DNA of 8,192 nucleotides from Pyrinomonadaceae bacterium (GTDB lineage: Bacteria > Acidobacteriota > Blastocatellia > Pyrinomonadales > Pyrinomonadaceae), in NCBI GenBank assembly GCA_018060305.1, contig JAGOWF010000041.1, positions 1-8,192 of the forward strand. The letters are read 5' to 3'. How positions within the stretch are numbered: the first letter of the stretch is position 1; each line of letters opens with the position of its first letter. Below, one piece after another: positions 1 to 7,251 of this stretch. The translations under genes and the position numbers were made by a program. The notes under the pieces were generated by a model, which saw nothing but the letters and a program-made list of their open reading frames with translations, did no database searches and was not told the origin of the DNA.

Positions 1-2600
1 TGCACATATGCAATATCATCCGGCACGCTGTCGGCGAGGGTGACAACGAGTTCGCCCTTGCGGGCGTATTTTATCGCGTGATGTATAGCATCGCGGCTTT
101 CGGGGATGATGCGCACGGTGGGCTTTTTCCTGCTCTTGGCGATACCTTTTTGCAGCAGGGCGTATGTTTCCTTTTCGTCGCGGCCGCGAAGGTAATTGCC
201 TCGGCGGATCACGATGCGGTCAAATGTCGCGCCTGCGATCTGGCCAAACTCGATGATATCTTCGTCACGTCGGTCGCCCGTGCCGTTTAGCACGACGGTG
301 CGGTATTTGCGGCCGAGTTTTTCGATAAAATTAGCCAGCCCACGCAGTCCGGCTGGATTGTGTGCGTAATCCATCAGCACGGTGACGTCGCCGATCTCGA
401 CAAAATTAAGCCGTCCCGGCGTCTGTGCCGTTCCCGCGTTGAATGTAGTCAGCCCAACCCGTAGGTCTTCGAGTGAAACGCCGTGGACAAAACACGCCAG
501 TGTCGCAGCGAGCACGTTCTGGATCATAAATTCCGCACGGCCGCCGTATGTGATCGGGATGTTCGTGACCTTTTCGACGCGGACCTTCCATTTGCCCTTC
601 AGGATCGTGACATAGCCATTCTCGTAAACACATGAAACGCGTCCGCGCTCGGCGCGGCGTTTGATATTCGGATGATTCTCGTTCATCGAGAAGCAGACGA
701 CCTGGCCGTCCGACAGCTCTTTCATCTCGTAAACGAGCTTGTCCTCGGCATTCAGCACGCAAAAACCTCGCCTCGACACCGCTCGCGGGACAACCGATTT
801 GACCCGCGCCAGGTCCTCGAGCGTATGCACGTCCTTTAGTCCAAGATGATCGGCCGCCACGTTTAGGACGATTCCGATGTCGCAGTGATCGAATCCCAAA
901 CCGCTGCGAATGATGCCGCCGCGGGCCGTTTCAAGCACCGCAACGTCCACGGTCGGGTCTTTCAGAACGAGTTGCGCCGACACGGGGCCTGTATTATCAC
1001 CGGTCGTGATCTGCTGGTTGCCGATATACGTGCCGTCGGTCGTCGTAAAGCCCACAGTGCGGCCGCTGTTCTTAAGAATATGAGCGATGAGGCGCGTCGT
1101 CGTCGTCTTGCCGTTCGTGCCTGTGATGGCAAATATCGGTATCCTCGCGGGTGTGCCCGTCGGAAAGAGCATATCGATCACGTGCTCGGCAACGTTTCGG
1201 CCAATTCCGTCGCTGGGTGCGAGATGCATCCTAAAGCCCGGTGCAGCGTTTACCTCGATGATGCCGCCGCCGCTCGCCCGCAGCGGCTCGCTGACGTTTG
1301 GGGCGATAACATCGATGCCCGCAACGTCGAGGCCGATGATCTTTGCGATCCGTTCAAACAGAAACACGTTCTCAGGATGCACCTCGTCAGTGCAGTCGAT
1401 CGCCGTGCCGCCGGTAGAGATGTTGGCGGTCGTTTTTAGGTGAAGGATCTCGCCCTTTTTGAGCTTTGTATCGAGAGTGTAACCGGCCTTTGTGATGCAT
1501 CTCATCGTCTGGCCGTCGATATCGATCTCCGTCAGGACGTTCTCATGCCCATAACCGCGTCGCGGGTCTTCGTTTGTGATATCGATAAGCTCCTGGACAG
1601 TGCTCTTGCCGTCACCGACGACATGCGCCGGTATGCGTTCGGCAACGGCAATGAGGCGGTTATTTACCACGAGGGCCCGAAAATCGGCTCCCATCAACTG
1701 CTGTTCTACGATCACCCAACGCGAATATTCCTTTGCCTTTTCCCACGCAACGCTGGCCTCTTCGAGGTTCTTGATTCCAACTGTCGCCCCTTTACCATGA
1801 TTGCCATCAAGTGGTTTAATTACAGCAGGATAGCCGACACGCTCTAAAGTAGTTTCGAGGTCCCCGATCTCACGAATTCGATAGCCTTTTGGCACAGGGA
1901 CACCCATGTCACCGAGAAGCTTCTTGGTCGCCGCTTTGTCACCGGCAATATCGACGGAGATCATATTCGTGTTGACCGTCGTCGTTGCCTGAATACGCTT
2001 TTGGTTGACGCCGTAGCCAAGTTGAACGAGCGACTGCTCATTGAGGCGAATAAACGGAATTCCGCGATTCTCGGCTTCCTCTACCAGCGAGCCGGTCGAT
2101 GGCCCAAAACGCACGTCCTCGCGAACCTCGCGCATCTCCTGGATGTCTTGGGCGAGACCGGCTTTGATCTCGTCAACCGGCCGCTTCTCGGCCAGGTCAA
2201 GCCACAACCGCACAGCCGCACGCCCCGCAAAACGGCCGACTTCCTCTTCAACATAGCTGAAAACGACATTGTAGATGCCCCTTTCTGTCGTCTCTCGCGT
2301 CCGGCCATAGCCGGTGTCCATTCCCGCAAGTGTCTGCAATTCCAACGCAAAGTGCTCGATCACATGACCGGCCCAGGTGCCTTCCTTTACACGCTTGAGA
2401 AAGCCGCCCTCTTCGCCATAACTGCACCCATGCGATACTAGCGACGGCATCACGTCGAGCATGCGGTCGTAAAATCCCTTGATCTTCCCCGTCGGTCTCG
2501 TCTCGAACGCGCCGATATCAAGGCGCATGATGATGAGCTTTTTCCAATAGCCGCTCCAATAGTTCGGTCCGCGAAGTGTGCGAATTTCAAGAATATTCAT
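1..2600 (-). CDS. cphA: cyanophycin synthetase CphA (3' end beyond left edge)
   Basis: ATP-dependent polymerase that builds cyanophycin, a poly-aspartate backbone with arginine on each side chain, in the cytoplasm. I translated the frame by hand from the ATG at 2598-2600: 866 codons run to the window edge with no stop or frameshift. It opens MNILEIRTLRGPNYWSGYWK, the family's typical N-terminus. The N-terminal domain has an HVIEH motif (residues 79-83). The ATP-grasp domain shows GYPAVIKPLDGNHGKG near 256-271 and the metal-binding EVN at 449-451 in EVNAAPGFRMHLAPS. The Mur-ligase-like domain has the P-loop GTNGKTTTT (494-502), ETARGGIIRSG, and DYAHNPAGLRGL from 744. By family knowledge, the ATP-grasp half adds Asp and the Mur-ligase half adds Arg. 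Family members are usually about 870-900 residues, so probably only the last 10-30 are missing. Its start codon overlaps the stop of the upstream small gene (ATGA) and directly abuts a heptamer repeat array, so there is no ordinary Shine-Dalgarno site. Confidence 0.97.
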   Translation of the reverse strand, partial: MNILEIRTLRGPNYWSGYWKKLIIMRLDIGAFETRPTGKIKGFYDRMLDVMPSLVSHGCSYGEEGGFLKRVKEGTWAGHVIEHFALELQTLAGMDTGYGRTRETTERGIYNVVFSYVEEEVGRFAGRAAVRLWLDLAEKRPVDEIKAGLAQDIQEMREVREDVRFGPSTGSLVEEAENRGIPFIRLNEQSLVQLGYGVNQKRIQATTTVNTNMISVDIAGDKAATKKLLGDMGVPVPKGYRIREIGDLETTLERVGYPAVIKPLDGNHGKGATVGIKNLEEASVAWEKAKEYSRWVIVEQQLMGADFRALVVNNRLIAVAERIPAHVVGDGKSTVQELIDITNEDPRRGYGHENVLTEIDIDGQTMRCITKAGYTLDTKLKKGEILHLKTTANISTGGTAIDCTDEVHPENVFLFERIAKIIGLDVAGIDVIAPNVSEPLRASGGGIIEVNAAPGFRMHLAPSDGIGRNVAEHVIDMLFPTGTPARIPIFAITGTNGKTTTTRLIAHILKNSGRTVGFTTTDGTYIGNQQITTGDNTGPVSAQLVLKDPTVDVAVLETARGGIIRSGLGFDHCDIGIVLNVAADHLGLKDVHTLEDLARVKSVVPRAVSRRGFCVLNAEDKLVYEMKELSDGQVVCFSMNENHPNIKRRAERGRVSCVYENGYVTILKGKWKVRVEKVTNIPITYGGRAEFMIQNVLAATLACFVHGVSLEDLRVGLTTFNAGTAQTPGRLNFVEIGDVTVLMDYAHNPAGLRGLANFIEKLGRKYRTVVLNGTGDRRDEDIIEFGQIAGATFDRIVIRRGNYLRGRDEKETYALLQKGIAKSRKKPTVRIIPESRDAIHHAIKYARKGELVVTLADSVPDDIAYV

Positions 2601-3016
2601 GATTCCAAATTCCAGATTCCAGATTCCCAGGCAAACTTTCGCCCGCGGAGTGTCGTCTCGCGAAGATACTTTTGAACGCCGGCTATCTGATTGCTAGTTC
2701 TGATCAGTTTCTCCGACAGAATGTTGAGTTCCGATTCGGAAACGTAACCCCGGTCGTGTGCGAAGAGCAGTTGCGCTCGAACCTGCCCGCAAGATCCTTT
2801 AGCGATTGCGAGAAAGTTAACAAATTCCTTGTTACCATCTCGTTCGAACCCTTCGGCGATGTTGGAGAAGACAGAAATAGAACTTCTCCGGATTTGATCG
2901 CGTAGAGCGAAATCCTTACTGAATGAGCCCTGTTGCGTCAGGTCGTAAATTTTACCAGCCAAGTCGAACGCAAGTTTCCAAACTTCTAAATCTTCAAATC
3001 TCTTTATGGTCGCCAT
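2597..3016 (-). CDS. four-helix-bundle protein (23S rRNA-IVP / Avd-like family)
   Basis: A 139-residue protein of the four-helix-bundle family found in 23S rRNA intervening sequences and, as Avd, in diversity-generating retroelements. Family marks: MATIKRFEDLEVWKLAFDLA at the N-terminus, LRDQIRRSS (38-46), SNIAEGFERDGNKEF (51-65) and IAKGSCGQVRAQL (71-83). Family members usually end near residue 120-128, at the RGRKF seen here at 124-128; the last ten residues or so (ESGIWNLES) are simply the flanking repeat read as protein. The biochemical role of stand-alone members is unknown; the basic helical surface of Avd suggests nucleic-acid binding or a partner role. The gene sits between cphB (40-base gap) and cphA (4-base ATGA overlap), bracketed by inverted heptamer arrays. 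Hand counts of five 60-base rows (2701-3000) give 38-52% GC, apparently lower than the flanking genes. No reverse transcriptase or rRNA lies nearby, so it is neither a visible DGR nor an rRNA insert. Confidence 0.92.
   Translation of the reverse strand: MATIKRFEDLEVWKLAFDLAGKIYDLTQQGSFSKDFALRDQIRRSSISVFSNIAEGFERDGNKEFVNFLAIAKGSCGQVRAQLLFAHDRGYVSESELNILSEKLIRTSNQIAGVQKYLRETTLRGRKFAWESGIWNLES
2601..2627. repeat. heptamer tandem array, cphA-proximal inverted arm
   Basis: Tandem 7-base units of ATTCCAG/ATTCCAA on the plus strand, three full copies plus part of a fourth. On the transcribed strand this reads as GGAATCT-type units ending immediately before the cphA ATG. It forms the last codons of the four-helix-bundle gene. 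Bases 2609-2627 are a perfect 19-base inverted match to 3038-3056, and 2601-2618 a perfect 18-base inverted match to 3026-3043, so the two arms can pair in more than one register. Confidence 0.9.
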
Positions 3017-3025
3017 ACGCCAAAC

Positions 3026-3058
3026 AATCTGGAATTTGGAATCTGGAATCTGGAATCT
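3026..3058. repeat. heptamer tandem array, cphB-proximal inverted arm
   Basis: Four tandem 7-base units on the plus strand (CTGGAAT three times, TTGGAAT once) plus partial units at each end. It is the inverted partner of the array at 2601-2627. The array fills most of the gap between cphB and the four-helix-bundle gene, and its outer end (3057-3058) supplies two bases of the cphB TAG stop codon. No target-site duplication is evident outside the two arms. Confidence 0.9.
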
Positions 3059-3911
3059 ACCCTAAATCCGGCAGCAAAAACTCGTTTTCCGGCTGGATCG
3101 GATGGCGGTCGAGATAGTTGTAAACCAGCCCATCACGCAAAACATGAAACTGAATGCCACACACGCTAAAGCTTTCGTTATCAGCTACTTCCGCTATCTC
3201 ATTAAATGTGATCTCTGAACCGTCAACGATCGTAGCCGAGCCTTGACCAAAGACCTCAAGTACACCTTTTCCGTCCAGGATGATGGCCGTATTCTCATCG
3301 ATGCCGATGCCAAGATTATAGGGATTGTAGGAAACGGCCGTGACCAAACGGCTGATACGGCCGCGCTCGGTGAAATGTTGATCGATGATTATGTTTTTGA
3401 GGAATCCGAGCCCCGGCGACAGCTTGACGGCATTCTTGTGCGGATGCGAGGACGGTTCTCCGCGGACGATCATCGACGTACTCATCGCTGCCGCACCGGC
3501 ACTGGTTCCCGCGAGGACGACATCCGTGTCGCGGACCATCTTGCGTAACTTAGCCGCCAATTTGGTTCCACCCAGCACGGAAACGAGCCGCATCTGGTCG
3601 CCGCCGGTGATAAAAACGCCTTTCAGCCCGTCTGTGAGACGTTCAACGTCTGCGTTGACAACGTCCTGACGCGATGTCGCCCGCAATACACGCGGATTTG
3701 CGACGCCGAGATTCCTGAAAGCCTGCGTATATACGTCCGCGGCAAACTCAGGAAAATCCGACGCTACGGGCACGATCAGCACCTCAGCATTCTCGCCGCC
3801 AGCTAGGTCAAGGAATTTCCTCAGTATTCGCCGCTCATTATATTTGTCCTCTGCCCCGCCGATCACCAGCAGATGTCCGCCAATGATCTCGCGATCGTGC
3901 GATTCAGTCAT
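3057..3911 (-). CDS. cphB: cyanophycinase CphB
   Basis: Peptidase family S51 serine exopeptidase that cuts cyanophycin into beta-Asp-Arg dipeptides in the cytoplasm, the degradative partner of the CphA encoded just downstream. The 284-residue product starts MTESHDREIIGGHLLVIGGA with the typical GGAEDK loop. The nucleophile elbow is GTSAGAAAM with Ser137; His179 lies in DQHFTERGR and Glu206 in GIGIDENTA. These three sit exactly five residues beyond the catalytic Ser132, His174 and Glu201 I recall for the Synechocystis enzyme, so the triad is intact. ITGGDQMRL (101-109) is another family signature. The length is slightly above the 271 residues of the cyanobacterial enzyme. There is no signal peptide, unlike secreted CphE-type enzymes. 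The ATG at 3909-3911 lies 62 bases after the carB stop and lacks a clear Shine-Dalgarno site. The TAG stop overlaps the heptamer array that precedes the next gene. Confidence 0.96.
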   Translation of the reverse strand: MTESHDREIIGGHLLVIGGAEDKYNERRILRKFLDLAGGENAEVLIVPVASDFPEFAADVYTQAFRNLGVANPRVLRATSRQDVVNADVERLTDGLKGVFITGGDQMRLVSVLGGTKLAAKLRKMVRDTDVVLAGTSAGAAAMSTSMIVRGEPSSHPHKNAVKLSPGLGFLKNIIIDQHFTERGRISRLVTAVSYNPYNLGIGIDENTAIILDGKGVLEVFGQGSATIVDGSEITFNEIAEVADNESFSVCGIQFHVLRDGLVYNYLDRHPIQPENEFLLPDLG

Positions 3912-3928
3912 ATGAATTTAGCTACGCT

Positions 3929-3934
3929 ATTGTA
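3929..3934 (-). promoter_or_regulatory. possible weak -10 box before cphB
   Basis: TACAAT on the minus strand (5 of 6 to TATAAT) lies in the 62-base carB-cphB gap, 17 bases before the cphB ATG. No good -35 hexamer is found at 16-19 bases, and a transcript from here would have only about a ten-base leader. cphB may instead simply be read through from carB; no terminator hairpin is visible in the gap. Confidence 0.18.
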
Positions 3935-3973
3935 AACGAATGGCTCAGGGATTTGCCACAGCGAACACAGAGT

Positions 3974-6900
3974 TCAGTGAGAAATCGTGCGTGACCGGCC
4001 TGAATGAATGTCCTGCAGGCTTCGAACGGTTACGGCCGAATCGTTTTTGCGGGTTGCGATCGCCTCGACCAAAGCCTCGGCACCGGTGATCGTCGTGACG
4101 CAGGGCACGTTGAACTGCAATGCGGCCTTTCGAATGGCCTGTTCGTCGTAGAATGACGCTTTGCCGAGCGGTGTGTTGATGATCAGAGCGATCTCACCCT
4201 GGCGGATGAGGTCAGCGATGTTCGGGCGGCCTTCGTTGACCTTGAAGACGCTCTCGCATTCCAGCCCCACCTCTCGGAGCCGGTTGGCGGTGCCGTATGT
4301 CGCGACGAGCGAGAAGCCTAGATTCTTCAGACGCCTCGCAAGCAACACGGCTTGGCCCTTGTCGGCGTTATTCACCGAAATAAAGGCGTTGCCGGCGAGC
4401 GGCAGCTGCAGCCCGGCGCCTTCCATCGCCTTTCCATATGCCTCGCCAAACGTCGCACCAACGCCCATGACCTCGCCGGTCGAGTGCATCTCGGGGCCAA
4501 GCACGGGATCGACGCCGGCAAATTTCTTGAACGGAAAGACAGGCGATTTTACAAATACGAGCGGCACGGGCAGAACGTCCGGCAGATCAAAATCCGCCAG
4601 CGTATTCTTCCCCGCCATCACGAGCGAAGCGATCTTTGCGATCGGTACGCCTGTCGCTTTTGCGACAAAGGGCACGGTCCGCGACGCCCGCGGGTTGACC
4701 TCAAGCACATAAACGCGGTCGTCTTTGATGGCAAACTGAATATTCATCAGCCCGACAACATTTAATGCGTGAGCAAGCAAAGTCGTGTAGTGTCGTATGG
4801 TTTCGAGATGCTCGGCGGCGATCTTTTGCGACGGCAGCACGCTGGACGAATCGCCGGAGTGAATCCCCGCTTCCTCAATATGTTCCTGAATACCGGCAAT
4901 GACGACCCCCGCTCCATCCGCCAACGCATCGACATCGATCTCACCGGCGCTCTCCAGGAACTTGTCGATAAGGATCGGTTTTTCGGGTGACGCATCGACG
5001 GCGGTTCGCATGTATTCGTCTAGGGACTCTTCGTCATAGACTATCGCCATTGCGCGTCCGCCGAGCACAAAACTCGGCCGCACGACGACCGGATAACCGA
5101 TCTCCGCCGCGATCGCTTTTGCCTCATCGGGCGAAACGGCCGTGCCGTTCGGCGGTTGCGGAATGTTCAGATCCTTGAGCAGAGCGCTGAATCGTTTGCG
5201 ATCTTCGGCAAGGTCAATAGAATCGGGCGATGTCCCAATGATCGGCACACCCGCCGCGTGCAATCGATCAGCGAGATTTAGCGGCGTCTGCCCGCCAAAT
5301 TGAACGATCACGCCCTCAGGTTTCTCGACATCGACGATGTTCATCACATCCTCAAACGTCAGCGGCTCAAAATACAGCCTGTCGGACGTGTCGTAATCCG
5401 TTGAAACGGTTTCCGGATTGCAGTTGACCATGATCGTCTCAAAGTCGGCGTCTCGCAAAGCAAAGCTCGCGTGGCAGCAGCAGTAATCGAACTCGATTCC
5501 CTGCCCGATACGGTTCGGCCCGCTGCCGAGGATCATGATCTTTCGCCGGTCCGTCGGAGCGGCCTCGCATTCTTCTTCGTAGGTGGAATAGAGATATGGA
5601 GTAAACGACTCAAATTCCGCTCCGCATGTGTCGACACGTTTATAGACTGGCGCAATGCCCAAGCCCTTTCGATGCGTGCGGACTTCGGCCTCAGACGAGC
5701 CCGAAAGATAAAAAAGCCGCCTGTCCGACAGCCCAAACTCCTTCGCACTTCGAACTTCATTGGGTGAATATTTGCCCAGCGGCTTGGCATCCAGACCTGC
5801 TTGAAATTCCATCACCTGCGAAAGCTGATCGAGAAACCACGGATCGATCTTTGTCAGGCGATGGACCTCGTCGATCGAATAGCCGTTCTGCAGGGCGTAG
5901 GTAATGTATGAGAATCGCTGCGAATTTGGCCGTGCAAGTTTTCGCTGTAGCTCAGCATCAGGAACATCCTGTAAACGCAACGGTTTAACCGCCTCAAGCG
6001 AGCGTAATCCCTTAAATAAACTTTCCTTAAAAGTACGGCCAATCGCCATCACTTCACCGACCGAACGCATCTGCGTTCCCAACACGTCCTCGGCACCGGG
6101 AAACTTCTCAAATGCCCATTTAGGTATCTTTGTAACGACGTAATCGATGGTCGGCTCGAACGACGCGGGAGTTTTCTTCGTGATGTCGTTCGGTATCTCA
6201 TCGAGCGTGTAGCCGACGGCGAGTTTGGCGGCAATCTTGGCGATGGGAAAACCCGTGGCTTTTGAGGCCAAGGCGGATGAGCGGGACACGCGCGGATTCA
6301 TTTCGATAATGCGGACATCACCGTTTTCGGGGTTAACGGCAAATTGGATGTTCGAGCCGCCCGTTTCGACGCCGACCTTGCGAATACACGCTTTTGACAT
6401 ATCGCGCAGCCGCTGATATTCAACATCCGACAATGTCTGTGCCGGTGCGACCGTGATCGAATCGCCGGTGTGCACGCCCATCGGGTCAAAATTCTCGATC
6501 GAGCAGATTATGACGACGTTATCGTTGAGGTCACGCATGACCTCAAGCTCAAACTCCTTCCAGCCGAGGATCGATTCCTCGACGAGAATTTGCGAGACGG
6601 GCGACGCTGCGAGGCCGTTGCGGGCGATCTCTTCGAATTCTTCGGGGTTATAGGCCGTGCCGCCACCGGTTCCGCCGAGCGTGAACGACGGCCGCACAAT
6701 CGCGGGATAGCCGGTTGTTTCAACGACCTCACGCGCCTCGTCCCATGTGTGGGCAAAACCGCCCGCTGGCGACGGAATGCCGATCTCGTCCATCGCCTTT
6801 TTGAAAAGTTCACGGTCCTCACCAACGCGGATCGCATCGATATTTGCGCCGATCATCTTTACGCCAAATTTATCGAGAATTCCCGTCTCGTAAAGCTCGA

Positions 6901-7198
6901 CCGACAGGTTTAGCCCTGTCTGGCCGCCAACCGTCGGCAGCACCGCATCGGGGCGTTCCTTTTCGATAATTGCTGAGAGAGTTTCGACGGTGAGCGGCTC
7001 GATGTAGGTCTTGTCGGCGATCTCAGGATCGGTCATGATCGTCGCCGGATTGGAATTGACCAGCACGATCTCAAAGCCTTCCTGCTTGAGCGCCCGGCAG
7101 GCCTGCGTTCCTGAATAATCGAATTCGCACGCCTGCCCGATCACGATCGGGCCCGAGCCGATGATGAGTATCTTATGGATATCGTCCCTTTTAGGCAT
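3974..7198 (-). CDS. carB: carbamoyl-phosphate synthase large subunit CarB
   Basis: Makes carbamoyl phosphate from bicarbonate, ammonia (channelled from the glutaminase subunit CarA) and two ATP, for arginine and pyrimidine synthesis. From the ATG at 7196-7198 (MPKRDDIHKILIIGSGPIVI) the product is 1074 residues, against 1073 in E. coli. The first ATP-grasp half (about 1-400) holds E299 and N301 in EMNPRVSRSSALASKATG; an oligomerisation domain follows (about 400-550). The second half (about 550-930) starts RRKIMILGSGPNRIGQGIEF and holds E833 and N835 in EVNPRASRTVPFVAKATG. The C-terminal MGS-like allosteric domain (about 936-1074) has ATYGTA and VFKVNEGRPNIADLIRQGE, matching the nucleotide-effector site of the family. 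An in-frame TTG at 7232-7234 would add 12 residues but lies upstream of a good -10 box and is not family-like. carA is not adjacent in the window. The gene lies 49 bases after murB. Confidence 0.98.
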   Translation of the reverse strand: MPKRDDIHKILIIGSGPIVIGQACEFDYSGTQACRALKQEGFEIVLVNSNPATIMTDPEIADKTYIEPLTVETLSAIIEKERPDAVLPTVGGQTGLNLSVELYETGILDKFGVKMIGANIDAIRVGEDRELFKKAMDEIGIPSPAGGFAHTWDEAREVVETTGYPAIVRPSFTLGGTGGGTAYNPEEFEEIARNGLAASPVSQILVEESILGWKEFELEVMRDLNDNVVIICSIENFDPMGVHTGDSITVAPAQTLSDVEYQRLRDMSKACIRKVGVETGGSNIQFAVNPENGDVRIIEMNPRVSRSSALASKATGFPIAKIAAKLAVGYTLDEIPNDITKKTPASFEPTIDYVVTKIPKWAFEKFPGAEDVLGTQMRSVGEVMAIGRTFKESLFKGLRSLEAVKPLRLQDVPDAELQRKLARPNSQRFSYITYALQNGYSIDEVHRLTKIDPWFLDQLSQVMEFQAGLDAKPLGKYSPNEVRSAKEFGLSDRRLFYLSGSSEAEVRTHRKGLGIAPVYKRVDTCGAEFESFTPYLYSTYEEECEAAPTDRRKIMILGSGPNRIGQGIEFDYCCCHASFALRDADFETIMVNCNPETVSTDYDTSDRLYFEPLTFEDVMNIVDVEKPEGVIVQFGGQTPLNLADRLHAAGVPIIGTSPDSIDLAEDRKRFSALLKDLNIPQPPNGTAVSPDEAKAIAAEIGYPVVVRPSFVLGGRAMAIVYDEESLDEYMRTAVDASPEKPILIDKFLESAGEIDVDALADGAGVVIAGIQEHIEEAGIHSGDSSSVLPSQKIAAEHLETIRHYTTLLAHALNVVGLMNIQFAIKDDRVYVLEVNPRASRTVPFVAKATGVPIAKIASLVMAGKNTLADFDLPDVLPVPLVFVKSPVFPFKKFAGVDPVLGPEMHSTGEVMGVGATFGEAYGKAMEGAGLQLPLAGNAFISVNNADKGQAVLLARRLKNLGFSLVATYGTANRLREVGLECESVFKVNEGRPNIADLIRQGEIALIINTPLGKASFYDEQAIRKAALQFNVPCVTTITGAEALVEAIATRKNDSAVTVRSLQDIHSGRSRTISH

Positions 7199-7222
7199 AG
7201 GGCGGCATTGCTCAAACGCTCG

Positions 7223-7251
7223 ATTATACAGCAAGCGGCGACCGGAGCTAA
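7223..7251 (-). promoter_or_regulatory. carB: candidate carB promoter
   Basis: On the minus strand a perfect TATAAT (7228-7223) lies in the 49-base murB-carB gap, with TTAGCT (3 of 6 to TTGACA) 17 bases upstream at 7251-7246, overlapping the murB stop. Initiation about seven bases past the -10 would give a leader near 18 bases before the carB ATG at 7198. The -35 is weak, so this is a proposal only. It also argues against the TTG at 7234 as the carB start. Confidence 0.35.

Larger units (their letters stand above)
2601..3058 (-). mobile_element. putative inverted-repeat cassette carrying a four-helix-bundle gene
   Basis: A 458-base unit consisting of two inverted heptamer arrays enclosing one small gene. 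It sits precisely between two genes that work together (cphB and cphA), with the arms reaching the stop codon of one and the start codon of the other. This layout suggests insertion of a compact element into an existing cphB-cphA operon. There is no transposase in the unit and no clear target duplication, so any movement would need help in trans. The designation as mobile is inference; the repeats and the gene are seen directly. Confidence 0.4.

Noticed and set aside
885..1439. Plus-strand open frame of 184 codons opposite cphA
   Set aside because: It lies entirely antisense to the conserved ATP-grasp and Mur-ligase coding sequence of cphA and its translation resembles no known protein; the same applies to plus-strand frames at 4161-4712 and 6470-6913 opposite carB.
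1..2600. Possible frameshift or decay in cphA
   Set aside because: Codon-by-codon translation from 2600 to the edge gives one unbroken frame with all family motifs; the gene is only cut by the window end.
2597..3016. Diversity-generating retroelement (Avd-like protein)
   Set aside because: No reverse transcriptase, no template/variable repeat pair and no variable C-type lectin target are in the window.
2597..3016. 23S rRNA intervening sequence
   Set aside because: The flanks are protein genes (cphB and cphA), not rRNA.
2601..3058. CRISPR array or classical insertion sequence
   Set aside because: The repeats are 7-base tandem units without spacers, and there is no transposase gene or visible target-site duplication.
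7232..7234. TTG as the carB start, adding 12 residues
   Set aside because: The extension is not family-like and precedes a TATAAT box; the ATG at 7198 gives the standard MPKR start and normal length.
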